Source: Planctomycetota bacterium (GTDB lineage: Bacteria; Planctomycetota; Phycisphaerae; Phycisphaerales; UBA1924). Taken from it: a stretch of DNA of 64,000 nucleotides. A program made the position numbers and the translations under genes. The notes below the pieces were generated by a model that did not search any database, had not been told where the DNA came from, and saw only the letters and a list, made by a program, of their open reading frames with translations. The stretch lies in NCBI GenBank assembly GCA_018242605.1, contig JAFEBP010000005.1, forward strand, positions 210,861 through 274,860. The letters are read 5' to 3'. How positions within the stretch are numbered: the stretch's first letter is position 1; the number at the start of each line of letters is the position of its first letter. Shown one piece after another: positions 42,980 to 53,018 of the stretch.

Positions 42980-43543
42980 CTAACGAGCCATCGAGTCACG
43001 CAGTCGCTGCTCAGAAGCCGCGTTCCAATACCCGCAATCGAGCCGCACGAAGACGGATGTGTACGGCAACGCCATGCTGGTCTTGAGCAGCAGGACTTTG
43101 AACGTCCGCGAGGTTTCGTCGAGCTCAGCGATGATCTTCTCGTGGGACGCTGCGCCGTTCGGTACCCCCTTCAGCAACCGGTTCAGCTCGTCGCGGTACG
43201 CGGAAATCCCCGGCGCATCAGCCTCCGCCACGTGCAAGAGCTCCGCGTCCGTGAACACTTCCGGCTTGACATGCCGCTGCGCCGCGAGTCCATCGAGCAC
43301 CGCCCGCACCACCGTCAGTTGGTCCGCTCCGGTACAGATCATCTCAACGCCCGGCTTGCTTTGCGCAGGATACGCGGAATCCACAATCGCGATGATGTTG
43401 CGGTGGCCGAAGGCAGCGAGCCGCTCCGTGAGCACTCGACGCCACGATGCGTCGTCTGCCGGGGGACGTGCCCCGGCGCACCCGGAGATTCCAACGAGCA
43501 TCGCAACAGCGCAGACCACGGCTGACAACAAACGAGCAGTCAT
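42980..43543 (-). CDS. Lipoprotein resembling the RbsD/FucU sugar-mutarotase fold
   Basis: 187 residues; lipobox GISGC. The mature part opens RRVLTERLAAFGHRNIIAIVDSAYP (quoted in parts), close to the RbsD/FucU pattern L-x-x-MGHGDEIVIADAxFP, but with the catalytic-site His-Gly-Asp altered to His-Arg-Asn. The middle (TGADQLTVVRAVLDGL) also follows that family. RbsD/FucU proteins are cytoplasmic, so an exported copy is odd; it may have lost sugar activity. Stand-alone gene converging with the AhpD-like gene. Confidence 0.6.
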   Translation of the reverse strand: MTARLLSAVVCAVAMLVGISGCAGARPPADDASWRRVLTERLAAFGHRNIIAIVDSAYPAQSKPGVEMICTGADQLTVVRAVLDGLAAQRHVKPEVFTDAELLHVAEADAPGISAYRDELNRLLKGVPNGAASHEKIIAELDETSRTFKVLLLKTSMALPYTSVFVRLDCGYWNAASEQRLRDSMAR

Positions 43544-43794
43544 GCCTGAGCGTAGCGTCGGTGTTCAGAATGTGGCAACTCGCCCGGGATGCCCCAATCA
43601 GGAATGAGTAGTTGCCCAGCGGAGGTACCGATCCCAGATACCTCGCGCCGAGTTAGCTCTCCGGATGCCGAATTTCGCACTGAACATTGAGCGTTTCGTC
43701 GCCCAAGTCGGGCCGCATCGCCAAAGCCGGGTGCCGATGCTCAGACGCACCCCAGATTTCGCCGATACTCGCTGGTTATCCCCCGGAGCCACAC

Positions 43795-44217
43795 ATGGAC
43801 ACCGCCGCCTCCCGCATCCGCGCAAGCTTCAACCTGCTCGCCCCCAAGGCCGATCTCTTGATGGACACCTTCTATCAGCGCCTGTTCGCGGCGTTCCCGC
43901 CGGTGCGGGGCATGTTCCCCAAGGACATGACGCAACAGAAGAAGCACCTGACCGCCGCGATCGCGCTGGTGGTCAAGTTCGCCGACAACCTCGGCGCCAT
44001 CGAAGAGCCCTTGCTCGAAATGGGCGCCCGGCACGCAGGCTACGGCGCCAAGAGCGAGCACTACGGCCTGGTGCGGGACACTCTTTTGGGCACGATGAAG
44101 GACCTCGCCGGCGATGCGTGGACCCCGCAGCTACAGGCCGATTGGACCGTGGCGGTGAACGCCGTCGCCGAAACCATGATCCGCGGAGCGGAACAAGCAG
44201 CCCGCAAGGCCGCTTGA
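43795..44217 (+). CDS. Single-domain bacterial globin
   Basis: 140 residues covering one full globin fold. The proximal histidine lies in ARHAGYGAKSEHYGLV, the pattern of Vitreoscilla-type and flavohemoglobin globin domains, and the distal part MFPKDMTQQKKHL precedes it. There is no reductase domain. Likely binds O2 or NO. The ATG follows a 250-base gap with no other gene. Confidence 0.85.
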   Translation: MDTAASRIRASFNLLAPKADLLMDTFYQRLFAAFPPVRGMFPKDMTQQKKHLTAAIALVVKFADNLGAIEEPLLEMGARHAGYGAKSEHYGLVRDTLLGTMKDLAGDAWTPQLQADWTVAVNAVAETMIRGAEQAARKAA

Positions 44218-44239
44218 CTCCCAGCCGCCTGCACCTCCG

Positions 44240-45295
44240 TCATCGCTGTGAGTGCTTCAGCGAGGCCATGTCGATCACGAAGCGATACTTGACGTCGCTC
44301 TTGAGCAGACGCTCATAGGCTTCGTTGATCTGCTGTATCTTGATCTTCTCGATGTCGCAGACGATGTTGTGCTCGCCGCAGAAGTCCAGCATTTCCTGCG
44401 TCTCTGCGATGCCGCCGATCAGCGAGCCCGCCAGGTGCTTGCGGGGGAACAAAAGGCTGAACGCGCTGATCGCCAGGGGGTTGGGCGGCGCGCCCACCAG
44501 CACCAATGTTCCGTCCAGTTTCAGCAGCGACATGTAAGCGTTGAGGTCGTGATCGGCCGAGACGGTGTCGAGAATGAAGTCAAAGCTGCCGGCGTGCTTT
44601 GCCATCTCGTCCGCGTTCTTCGAGATTACGACCTCGTCCGCACCCAGCCGCTTCCCGTCCACCACTTTACTCAAGGTGGTGGTGAACAGCACAGTGTGCG
44701 CGCCCAGGGTCCGAGCAAACTTCACGCCCATGTGACCCAGGCCGCCCAGGCCCACGATTCCGACCTTTTGCCCCTTGGATACCTTCCAGTGACGCAGCGG
44801 TGAGTATGTGGTGATCCCGGCGCATAGCAATGGGGCGGCCCCCGCAGGGTCGAGATTGCCAGGGACTTTGAGCGTGAACGCCTCGTCAACGACCACCCGC
44901 TCGGAGTACCCGCCGTACGTCATTCCGCCCATGTGCTTGTCTTCACCGTTGTACGTGAACGTCGGCCCGCCCAGGCAGAACTGCTCGAGGCCACGTCGAC
45001 AGTGATTGCAAGTCCGGCAGGAGTCTACCAGGCAGCCCACCGCCGCGGTGTCGCCCACCTTGAACTTCCTGACATCCCGCCCGACGGCGGTGACCTTTCC
45101 CAGTATTTCATGCCCCGGAACGATCGGGTACACGGACATACCCCATTCGTTGCGTGCGAAGTGAAGATCGGAGTGGCACACGCCGCAGTACTGGATGTCA
45201 ATCGCGACATCTGTCGCTCTAGGCTCGCGGCGTTCGATCGTGAAAGGGCCCAGCGGTGAAGTAGCGGACTCTGCGGCAAAGGCCTTGGTGGGCAT
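44240..45295 (-). CDS. Zinc-dependent NAD(P)-alcohol dehydrogenase (YahK/cinnamyl alcohol type)
   Basis: 351 residues of the medium-chain dehydrogenase family. Catalytic zinc ligands are in YCGVCHSD and PGHEILGKV; the structural zinc site has four Cys in SCRTCNHCRRGLEQFC. The Rossmann motif is GLGGLGHMGVK. The overall match is to NADP-dependent aldehyde reductases such as YahK. The start is the ATG with GGAG nine bases upstream; 23 codons further upstream are open but unlike the family. Confidence 0.9.
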   Translation of the reverse strand: MPTKAFAAESATSPLGPFTIERREPRATDVAIDIQYCGVCHSDLHFARNEWGMSVYPIVPGHEILGKVTAVGRDVRKFKVGDTAAVGCLVDSCRTCNHCRRGLEQFCLGGPTFTYNGEDKHMGGMTYGGYSERVVVDEAFTLKVPGNLDPAGAAPLLCAGITTYSPLRHWKVSKGQKVGIVGLGGLGHMGVKFARTLGAHTVLFTTTLSKVVDGKRLGADEVVISKNADEMAKHAGSFDFILDTVSADHDLNAYMSLLKLDGTLVLVGAPPNPLAISAFSLLFPRKHLAGSLIGGIAETQEMLDFCGEHNIVCDIEKIKIQQINEAYERLLKSDVKYRFVIDMASLKHSQR

Positions 45296-45714
45296 CCGAT
45301 GTTGCTCCGGTATGTGAAGTGGCTCCGGCTCCCGGCGCTCAAGCGGGTCCGATGCACGAAACACTCAATGCATCGAACCCTGTTCGTCGGCCAGCAACCA
45401 CTCGGCATCAGTGTACTCTCGTGCCCGTCAGTCGTTGTGTACCCCATCGAGGTGCGGCGGCCCCCGATGCGGAACTGACCAAGCCGGTCCTGAGAACGCG
45501 GCGACCACCGTCGCACGCCCGGTACAGGTCTCCAGAACTCGAGGATCCGCTGAAAAGCCGCAATCAGATTGCGAACAGGCCCTGTAACTGCCCGTTGTTG
45601 TGCGGGATTCGTGATCGAAGCAAGACAAATCTCGATATCGCAACCTATAATTCCACATGGTCCCGCCCTTGCGGCGGCCCCCGCGGGCGAGACCCGGCCT
45701 GAAAGGTCTACGCC
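45296..45714. promoter_or_regulatory. Divergent intergenic region with a sigma-70-like promoter for malic enzyme
   Basis: 419 bases without a gene. TATAAT at 45646-45651, with AAGACA 18 bases upstream (45622-45627), is a plausible -35/-10 pair toward the malic enzyme, 64 bases before its ATG. The remainder contains nothing recognisable. Confidence 0.4.
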
Positions 45715-47388
45715 ATGCTTACAGCTTCACCACCCAGCCCAAGCGTCTACCGCCATGGGCACGCGCTTCTCGACAACCCGTTCCGCACCAAGGGCACCGC
45801 GTTCACCCAGGAGGAACGCACCCGATTCGGCCTGCACGGATTGCTCCCCCCTCAGATCGAAACCCTCGAGCAGCAGACCGACCGTGCGTACGAGGCGTTC
45901 CAGACACGCGTCTCGCCTCTCGACAAGCACATCTACCTGCGTGCGCTCCAGGACACCAACGAGGTGCTCTACTACAGGCTTCTGCTCGATCACGTCGAAG
46001 AGACCATGCCGATTGTCTACACGCCCACCGTTGCCGCGGCGTGCGAGCAGTTCTCCCATATCTACCGCCGACCCCGTGGGCTCTTTGTTTCGTACCCCCT
46101 GCGTGATCGCATCCCCGAGATTCTCGCCAATCGCTACGGCAAGCAGATCGACGTGATCGTTGTGACCGACGGCGGGCGCATTCTCGGTATCGGTGATCAA
46201 GGGGTGGGTGGCCTGGGCATCCCCATCGGCAAGCTCTCGCTCTACACGCTCATCGGCGGAATCCGCCCCGAACGCACGCTGCCAATCGTCCTGGACGTTG
46301 GCACCAACAACGCAGATCGCCTGCGAGATCCCCTGTACCTGGGCTGGCGCCATGAACGCCTGAGCGGCACCGAGTACTTTGATTTCGTGGATCAGTTCAT
46401 CAGCGCCGTTAAGTCCGAACTCCCCGGCACATGCATCCAGTGGGAGGACTTCCCCAACAGCATCGCGTACACGCTGCTCAATAAGTACCGCGATGAAGTG
46501 CTCAGCTTCAACGACGACATCCAGGGCACCGCCGCCGTCACGCTGGGCGCGATACTCGGCGCCATCGCGGTGACCGGTCGACCGCTGCGCGATCAAACCG
46601 TGGTCGTCCTTGGCGCGGGTTCCGCCGGAATCGGCGTGTCGGACTACCTCTGCCGCGCCATGATGAAAGACGGGCTGTCCGAACAGGAAGCCCGATCCCG
46701 CTTCTGGATCATCAACCGCGGCGGCGTGCTCCACACCGGCCGCACCGACCTCTCGGTCGAGCAACGCCAGTTCGCCCAATCTCCGGAACGCCTCTCCAAT
46801 ATGCCCCGTTCAGCCGCGGGCATCGTCGGTCTTGCGGAAGTGGTCAAGTCCACTTCGCCAACCATCCTGATCGGGCTCTCGACGCTCCCCAACGCATTCA
46901 CCGAGCCGCTGATCCGCGAGATGGCACGCAAAACGCCCCGGCCGATCATTCTGCCCCTCTCGAACCCCACTTCCAAGGCCGAGGCAACTCCCGCCGACCT
47001 CATGAAGTGGACCGAAGGCAGGGCTTTGATCGCCACGGGGTCACCTTTCGCTCCCGTGAGTGATGGCGCTCGCACCGTGCCCATCGCTCAGTGCAACAAC
47101 GTGTACATTTTCCCGGCCGTAGGTCTCGCCCTGGCCGCCTGCAAGGCCAAGCGTGTGTCAGATGCGATGCTCCTCGCCGCGGCGACCGCGTTGGCCGAGA
47201 AATCCCCCGCACTCAAGGACCGCAACGCTTCGCTATTGCCCAACCTGAGGGACCTTCGCGCTGTCGCCCGACACATCGCGGCAGCAGTCGCTGTTCAGGC
47301 CCAGGCCGAGGGCCTGGCGCCTCCGATGGACCGTGAGGAACTGGCAAGACGCATCGCCGCCGCGCAATGGGTCCCCGCGTATGCGTAA
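45715..47388 (+). CDS. maeA: NAD-dependent malic enzyme (large form)
   Basis: 557 residues, the usual length for MaeA. Decarboxylates malate to pyruvate with NAD reduction. Key regions: MPIVYTPTV near residue 100, VVTDGGRILGIGDQG, the metal/substrate site QWEDFPNSIAYTLL, SFNDDIQGTAAV, and the dinucleotide motif VLGAGSAGIGV. The C-terminus (IFPAVGLALAACKAKRVSDAM) is normal. Single gene with its own promoter and a 3' hairpin. Confidence 0.94.
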   Translation: MLTASPPSPSVYRHGHALLDNPFRTKGTAFTQEERTRFGLHGLLPPQIETLEQQTDRAYEAFQTRVSPLDKHIYLRALQDTNEVLYYRLLLDHVEETMPIVYTPTVAAACEQFSHIYRRPRGLFVSYPLRDRIPEILANRYGKQIDVIVVTDGGRILGIGDQGVGGLGIPIGKLSLYTLIGGIRPERTLPIVLDVGTNNADRLRDPLYLGWRHERLSGTEYFDFVDQFISAVKSELPGTCIQWEDFPNSIAYTLLNKYRDEVLSFNDDIQGTAAVTLGAILGAIAVTGRPLRDQTVVVLGAGSAGIGVSDYLCRAMMKDGLSEQEARSRFWIINRGGVLHTGRTDLSVEQRQFAQSPERLSNMPRSAAGIVGLAEVVKSTSPTILIGLSTLPNAFTEPLIREMARKTPRPIILPLSNPTSKAEATPADLMKWTEGRALIATGSPFAPVSDGARTVPIAQCNNVYIFPAVGLALAACKAKRVSDAMLLAAATALAEKSPALKDRNASLLPNLRDLRAVARHIAAAVAVQAQAEGLAPPMDREELARRIAAAQWVPAYA

Positions 47389-47420
47389 CTCGCGCCTTGC
47401 GATGGTGCGTGCGATGCGGG

Positions 47421-47451
47421 CGGGCCGCGGCTGATCAACAGCCGTGGCCCG
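47421..47451. terminator. Hairpin after malic enzyme
   Basis: A 13-bp stem (one G-T pair) CGGGCCGCGGCTG with a 5-base loop ATCAA, 32 bases after the maeA stop. There is no T run, so a transcript 3' structure rather than a classical terminator. Confidence 0.5.
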
Positions 47452-47611
47452 CGGTTGACGTGGGCCCGCTTGACTTCGATGCACGCCGAGTTTGTCGTGA
47501 AACCGCCTCGATCCCGCGGGTTTAGGTGCAGGATGCCTGAGCCGGCGGTAGCCGCGCGTACACTCGCCACCGCGCACGCCCGACCCATCGACCGCATCTG
47601 AGGTAGCCCAC

Positions 47612-48388
47612 ATGGCCGCACGACCGTACATTCTGGCCGAGACCAACTGGAAAACCGTGGCCGCGGCCAAGTACGCAGCAGCCGTCCTCCCGTGGGGCGC
47701 CACCGAGGCGCACAACTTTCACCTGCCCTACGGCACGGACACCATGCAATGCGATGCCATCGCCGCCGCCGCCGCGAAGGCCGCCTGGGATTCGGGCGCC
47801 CGCGTCATCGTGCTGCCCACCGTTCCGTTCGGTGTGCAGACCGGTCAACTCGACATCCCATTCTGCCTCAACATGAACCCCAGCACCCAGGCCGCGGTGC
47901 TGCGTGACATCGCTGTCTCTCTCAACGCCGCGGGAATTCAAAAGCTCGTCATCCTGAACGGTCACGGCGGCAACGACTTCCGCCAGATCGTTCGTGAACT
48001 TCAGCCTCAAGTTCCCATCTTTCTAAGCGTGGTGAACTGGTACAAAGTCGTCGATCCCGCCGCGTACTTTGCCGAGCCCGGCGACCATGCCGGCGAGATG
48101 GAGACCAGCCTGATGCAGCACATCGCCGCCCACCTGGTCCTTCCGCTGACACAAGCGGGCGATGGCCGCGAACGCAAATTCCGCATCGCCGCCTTCCGCG
48201 ATGGGTGGGCGTGGGCGCCCCGTCAATGGACGCAGGCCTCGGCCGATACCGGTGTAGGCAACCCTCGCGAAGCCACCGCGGAAAAGGGAGCCCGATACGC
48301 CGCGGCGGTCGCGGAGAAGATCGGCCAATTTCTCGCAGACCTCGTCCGGGCCGATGTGCAGGATTTGTACGAATCACCCAAGGACTGA
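47612..48388 (+). CDS. Creatininase-family amidohydrolase
   Basis: 258 residues. Metal-binding family motifs: LPWGATEAHNFHLPYGTD near the N-terminus, LNGHGGNDFRQ in the middle and GDHAGEMETSLM after it. Members hydrolyse cyclic amides (creatinine, mycofactocin and riboflavin-pathway formamides); the substrate here is not evident. Stand-alone gene. Confidence 0.88.
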   Translation: MAARPYILAETNWKTVAAAKYAAAVLPWGATEAHNFHLPYGTDTMQCDAIAAAAAKAAWDSGARVIVLPTVPFGVQTGQLDIPFCLNMNPSTQAAVLRDIAVSLNAAGIQKLVILNGHGGNDFRQIVRELQPQVPIFLSVVNWYKVVDPAAYFAEPGDHAGEMETSLMQHIAAHLVLPLTQAGDGRERKFRIAAFRDGWAWAPRQWTQASADTGVGNPREATAEKGARYAAAVAEKIGQFLADLVRADVQDLYESPKD

Positions 48389-48464
48389 GCCGGGGCGTAA
48401 CCCGTGCGACGACCATGGCGAGCGTTCACGCGAGCCTCGCGCCAGGCCGACCGCAGCACGCTGA

Positions 48465-49325
48465 TCACCGCAAACCGTGCAGAAGCACCGCGCCGCGTCC
48501 CAACGCTCCGAGAAGTTCATTCAGGCACGCTTGCTCTGTGTCGGCCGCGATGAACACTCTCAACATCGGATGCGTCTCCGAGCGTTCGGTCGTCAGTGGA
48601 GTCGATTCGGGCCGCCAGCGGTTCCGCCACACCTCAATCCCGGCCGGACACCCTTTGACGAAGCTGGCGTACTTCCCCCAGGTCCATCGAGGCGGCAATG
48701 GAAACTTCGGATTGGCAATCCCCATGTCGGCCCGTTTGCAGCCGATTCGCTCGAGCACCGCGTCAAGCGCGGCGTCCACGGGCGCACCCTCATCCAGCGC
48801 GATCAGCGCCGGTGTGAGCGATTCTGGATCAACCCGCAGCCCCTTGATCAGCGTATGGAACGATTCCGCGATTAGGAAATCAACGTCCCGACCGTCTTCC
48901 GCAGTTTCATAGTGCGCGATCGAGGGCTCGCCGTGTGGACCACAAACGCGATAGTCCAGGCAGCACCACCAGTGTCCGTCCCCGCACAGAGGCAGGAGCA
49001 TTGCCGGAACATCCCACTCTCTGCCCGCCAACTCCCTCATCTCGACGATGTTCTCGCCCGCACCTGTTCCCACGCCGGCCAGACTGCTCACTTGGTACTT
49101 CTTCCGGGCGTGAGACTGCTTTGGCGGCGCGACCTTCAAGCTGAATATGCTGCGGAGCAGCGATCCGCCGTTTCGCACCAATAGCACCGCCTTGTATGCG
49201 GGCGGGAGCGTGACGCCCAACGCGGATTCAGCCGCCGCGATCTCGGTCTCGGTCGCCGGGCAGGCGATTTCGCCGGGACGCGGACGAACGAACAGGTCAC
49301 TCGGAACAGAAGGGGTGTCTGGCAT
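48465..49325 (-). CDS. SMI1/KNR4 (SUKH)-family protein
   Basis: 286 residues. The SUKH domain occupies the N-terminal ~150 residues (TEIAAAESALGVTLPPAYKAV, then LLPLCGDGHWWCCLDYR). The C-terminal third (RWTWGKYASFVKGCPAGIEVW onward) is an additional unassigned domain. SUKH proteins often act as immunity proteins against nuclease toxins, but no toxin gene is adjacent, so it could equally be a housekeeping member. Confidence 0.75.
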   Translation of the reverse strand: MPDTPSVPSDLFVRPRPGEIACPATETEIAAAESALGVTLPPAYKAVLLVRNGGSLLRSIFSLKVAPPKQSHARKKYQVSSLAGVGTGAGENIVEMRELAGREWDVPAMLLPLCGDGHWWCCLDYRVCGPHGEPSIAHYETAEDGRDVDFLIAESFHTLIKGLRVDPESLTPALIALDEGAPVDAALDAVLERIGCKRADMGIANPKFPLPPRWTWGKYASFVKGCPAGIEVWRNRWRPESTPLTTERSETHPMLRVFIAADTEQACLNELLGALGRGAVLLHGLR

Positions 49326-49351
49326 CTCGCATGATATCGCGCCGCCCGAAT

Positions 49352-50842
49352 CTAGTTGGCCGATTCGGCCGGCTCGGCAGACGCGGCCTCACTCTCCGGC
49401 TCCCATCCGCCGCCCAACGCCTTGTAGAGCGCGATGAGCTGGGTGAGCGCCAACCGCCGACTGTCGAGCCGTGTGCTCTCCGCCTCAAGCACGCTGCGCT
49501 GAGCCGTGAGCACGTTGAGGAAATCGGTCTTCCCTGCCTGGTACAGATCCCGGGCGAGGCGGACGGCATCCGTTGACGACACCACCGTCTGGTCCAACGC
49601 CAAAGTGCGACGCTGTTCGCGGTCGTAGGCGATGAGCGAAGATTCCACTTCCTGTAGCGCCGTCAGAATCGTGTTCTTGTACGTCGCCAGTGCTCCGTCC
49701 GCGAGCGCCTTCTGCTGATCAATGTTCGCCCTGATGGCGCCGCCGCGAAAGATCGGCCATTGCACCGCCGGTCCGACGGACCAATATCGTTGAGCCAGCG
49801 ATCCCAGGGCGCTCGCCTGATCGCCCTGAAAGCCAAACGTGCCGGTGATCGAAAACTTGGGGTACAGGTCGGCCGTCGCCGCGCCGATGCGTGCCGTCGC
49901 CGCATGAAGATCAGCCTCGGATCGACGTATGTCCGGCCGTCTCTCCAGCAGGTCCGAAGGCAATCCCGCCGGCACTCCCGGCGGGAGTGCCGCCAGCGGC
50001 GCGGAGGTATTCAACTCCTCGATCAGCGATCCCGGCGGAAGCCCCATCAGCGTCGCTAACGCATACATCGATTGACGGATCGTGACTTCAAGCGTTGGCA
50101 GGCGAGCTTCGGTCGCGGCCACCTGTGTCTCCGCGTTCGCCACATCGAGCTTGCTGACGAACCCCGCCGCCTGGCGTCGCCGCGTCAGATCGAGCGTTTG
50201 CCGCTGCGCCGCCAGGTTCCGCTGGGCGATCTCCAGTTGCTCCTGAGACGCCCGCAGGTCCACATAGTTGCTCGCCACCTCCGCCAGCAGTGTGACCCGC
50301 ACATCCCGAACATTCTCGATGCTCGATTGCGTTGCCGCGTCCGCGGCTTCCACGTTCCTCCGAACGCCGCCGAACACGTCGATCTCCCAACCCGCGTCGA
50401 ACCCGGCGCGGAACAGGTTGTTCGTGGAGCCGCCTCCTCGCGCCGGGTTGCGGCTGCGTGCCACCGCCGCCGAAGCATCCAGCGTGGGCAGCCCCGCCGC
50501 CGCGGAGATTGTCCTTGCCGCCCTCGCCTGCCGCACCCGGGTCTCGGCTTCAACCAAGGTGAGGTTTCCCGCCAACGCGCGATCAACCAATGAGTCCAAC
50601 GTCGAGTCCCCAAGCGTCGACCACCACCGGGCCAGGTCGGCACGTTCGGAATCCACCTTGCTCGCGGAGCTCGCATCCCCAGTGCCCACCCAACCATCGG
50701 GCATGGCAACCTCCGGCTTGCCGTAGTCCGGACCAACCGAGCAGGACGAAAGCCCCCAGAGCAGCGCGATGCCGCACAGCACTCCTCGCAATGGCGACAA
50801 GCACCCCTGCTCCACCTGAAGATTCAAGCGTCGCTCCGTCAT
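49352..50842 (-). CDS. TolC/OprM-type outer-membrane efflux lipoprotein
   Basis: 496 residues. Lipobox GLSSC, then SVGPDYGKPEVAMPDGW typical of NodT/OprM proteins. Two repeats of long coiled-coil helices with conserved RPDIRRSEADLHAATARIG mark the OEP family. Forms the outer-membrane channel for the adaptor and ABC pump encoded upstream on the same strand (37-base gap). A GTG ten codons earlier is possible; the ATG gives the normal signal length. Confidence 0.9.
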   Translation of the reverse strand: MTERRLNLQVEQGCLSPLRGVLCGIALLWGLSSCSVGPDYGKPEVAMPDGWVGTGDASSASKVDSERADLARWWSTLGDSTLDSLVDRALAGNLTLVEAETRVRQARAARTISAAAGLPTLDASAAVARSRNPARGGGSTNNLFRAGFDAGWEIDVFGGVRRNVEAADAATQSSIENVRDVRVTLLAEVASNYVDLRASQEQLEIAQRNLAAQRQTLDLTRRRQAAGFVSKLDVANAETQVAATEARLPTLEVTIRQSMYALATLMGLPPGSLIEELNTSAPLAALPPGVPAGLPSDLLERRPDIRRSEADLHAATARIGAATADLYPKFSITGTFGFQGDQASALGSLAQRYWSVGPAVQWPIFRGGAIRANIDQQKALADGALATYKNTILTALQEVESSLIAYDREQRRTLALDQTVVSSTDAVRLARDLYQAGKTDFLNVLTAQRSVLEAESTRLDSRRLALTQLIALYKALGGGWEPESEAASAEPAESAN

Positions 50843-50878
50843 GCAGCGGTCTTTCTGGTGTGTAGTGGTCACCGTTGA

Positions 50879-52243
50879 TTACTCGTACCGAAGCGCCTCG
50901 ATGGGGTCCAACCGCGAGGCCTTGAACGCCGGATAGAAGCCAAAGACCAGACCGACCCCCGCAGATACGCCGAACGCCGCGACGACCGCCACCATTGACT
51001 GCTCGACGGGCCAGTGCAGCAACTGCTTCACAAGCATCGATCCCCCCCGACCCAGCGCGAACCCGATCAGCCCGCCCAGGAGGCACAGCACGATCGCTTC
51101 CGCCAGGAACTGCCGCAGAATGTCATTGCCGCGCGCGCCCACCGCCATGCGAAGGCCGATCTCGCGAGTTCGTTCAGTGACCGACACCAGCATGATGTTC
51201 ATGATGCCCACGCCACCCACCACCAGCGATATCAGGGCGACCGCGAGCAGCAGGTTGGTCATCATCGTCGTGGTCGAGGCGAGCGCGTTGGCCGATTCCG
51301 TCATGTCGCGCAGATTGAAGTCGTCCGCATCGCCGGGGCGTATCCGGTGTCGTTCGCGCAGCAACTCGGTGATCTGCTGCATCGCCAGTTTGATCTGCGG
51401 AGTTGTCGCCGCCGACACCAGGATCTGATCGACGTTGACGAACCGGGCCTTGGTCGCCATCGCGACGTACGTGTTGGTCGACGCCGGCGGGAACACAGTC
51501 GTCCCTCCCGGGTACAGCGAGTTGGACCCGGAAGATGTCGACGAAGTCGAGGCCGAAGCCGACGAGGTGTTGGAAGTAGTGGACGCCCCGACCCGGAACT
51601 TGATCGTCGTCCACGGCGCCAGAATGATGTCGTCCTGATCCTGACCGAACGCGTTGGCCCCCTTTGACGACAGCACCCCGACGACCTTGAACCCCACGTT
51701 CTGAAGCCGCAACTCCTTGCCGATCGGCGAAAGGCCCTGGAACAACTCACGCACAATGGTCTGCCCGACCATGCACACCCGCGAGGCGTTTCGAATGTCC
51801 GTCTCCGTGAACGGATCGCCCTCCGTCAGTTCGGTCCACTGCCGCACCTCCAGATACTCCGGAGTCGTGCCCAGGATCGACTGCGGCACCCAGTTGCGAT
51901 CCTGGTAGATCGCCTGCGACCGCGTCCGCACCAGCGGCGCCGCGGCCGCCACGGCGTCACATTCCCGCACGATCGCCCGACAGTCCTCGGCCGTCAGCGT
52001 CAGCGTGCTGCCCGCGCCGAAACTCACGCCGCCCGAAGCCGCCTGTCCCGGCAGCACCAGAAGGTTGTTCGCCCCCATGCTCGCGATCGTGCGAGCAATA
52101 CTCCCCGAAGAGCCTTTGCCGATCTCCATCATCGCGATCACCGCCGCGATCCCGATCACGATGCCTAGCACCGTGAGTATCGAACGCGTCATGTTGCGCC
52201 GCAGCGCCCGCAGCGCAACGCCGATGGTCTTGGCAACGGTCAT
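50879..52243 (-). CDS. MacB-like ABC transporter permease
   Basis: 454 residues. A first helix ([19 protein letters not shown]) precedes a ~240-residue periplasmic MacB-PCD domain containing an unusual Ser/Thr tract ([16 protein letters not shown]) near 235. Three C-terminal FtsX helices follow, with [20 protein letters not shown] and a final [13 protein letters not shown]. Here the ATPase is a separate protein, unlike E. coli MacB. Overlaps the ATPase gene by ATGA. Confidence 0.9.
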   Translation of the reverse strand: MTVAKTIGVALRALRRNMTRSILTVLGIVIGIAAVIAMMEIGKGSSGSIARTIASMGANNLLVLPGQAASGGVSFGAGSTLTLTAEDCRAIVRECDAVAAAAPLVRTRSQAIYQDRNWVPQSILGTTPEYLEVRQWTELTEGDPFTETDIRNASRVCMVGQTIVRELFQGLSPIGKELRLQNVGFKVVGVLSSKGANAFGQDQDDIILAPWTTIKFRVGASTTSNTSSASASTSSTSSGSNSLYPGGTTVFPPASTNTYVAMATKARFVNVDQILVSAATTPQIKLAMQQITELLRERHRIRPGDADDFNLRDMTESANALASTTTMMTNLLLAVALISLVVGGVGIMNIMLVSVTERTREIGLRMAVGARGNDILRQFLAEAIVLCLLGGLIGFALGRGGSMLVKQLLHWPVEQSMVAVVAAFGVSAGVGLVFGFYPAFKASRLDPIEALRYE

Positions 52244-52992
52244 ACCGAACCCCCCGCAGCCAACGCCGGCTCAATTGAATGCCGCCCGACCGGGTCATCC
52301 ACGATCAGCCCGTCCCTGATCCGGATCGTCCGATCCGTGTGAGCCGCGACATCCGCCTCGTGCGTGACCAGCATCACCGTCAGCCCGTCTGTTCTGTTGA
52401 GGTCGCGGAACATCGCCAGAATCTCCGCGCTGGTCGTTGAATCAAGGTTGCCCGTGGGCTCATCCGCGAACAGGATCGAGGGGTGATTGATCAACGACCT
52501 CGCGATCGCCACGCGTTGCTGCTGCCCGCCCGACATCTGGTTCGGCAGATGGTGCATCCTGTCCTTGAGACCCACGCGTTCCAGGAGCCCCTCCGCACGC
52601 TTCCGCCCCTCCCTTGAACTCACCCGGTGCGGGCTGTACTCCAGCGGCATCATCACCTGCTCCAGCGCAGTGGTCCGGGGGAGCAACTGAAAGCTCTGGA
52701 ACACGAACCCGATCTTCTCGTTCCGCAACCGCGCCCGCTCATCGCGCGCCAGCCGGCTTATTTCCACTCCTTCAAGGCGATACGTGCCGGTCGTCGGGCG
52801 TGAAAGGCATCCCAGCACGTTCATGAGCGTGCTCTTGCCCGACCCCGAAGCGCCCATCAACGCCACGAGCTCGCCGCGTGCCACCCGCATCGAAACCCCG
52901 CGCAGCACCGGAACCTCCATGTCCCCCATGCGAAAGGTGACGGTGATCCCGTTGAGTTCGATGAGCGGATCTGTTGAGTTCGTCGCGGCCAT
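52240..52992 (-). CDS. MacB-like ABC transporter ATPase (LolD type)
   Basis: 250 residues with Walker [10 protein letters not shown], signature [15 protein letters not shown], Walker [14 protein letters not shown] and a switch His in VTHEADVA. Powers the adjacent permease. The ATG with GAGGG upstream was preferred over a TTG ten codons earlier that overlaps the adaptor stop. Confidence 0.9.
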   Translation of the reverse strand: MAATNSTDPLIELNGITVTFRMGDMEVPVLRGVSMRVARGELVALMGASGSGKSTLMNVLGCLSRPTTGTYRLEGVEISRLARDERARLRNEKIGFVFQSFQLLPRTTALEQVMMPLEYSPHRVSSREGRKRAEGLLERVGLKDRMHHLPNQMSGGQQQRVAIARSLINHPSILFADEPTGNLDSTTSAEILAMFRDLNRTDGLTVMLVTHEADVAAHTDRTIRIRDGLIVDDPVGRHSIEPALAAGGSV

Positions 52993-53018
52993 TCTCAGTA
53001 CCCTCGAACGTGCAATGC

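Noticed and set aside
48465..49325. Toxin-immunity pair around the SUKH protein
   Set aside because: Neighbours are a creatininase-family enzyme and an efflux channel; no toxin, polymorphic repeat or secretion gene is adjacent.
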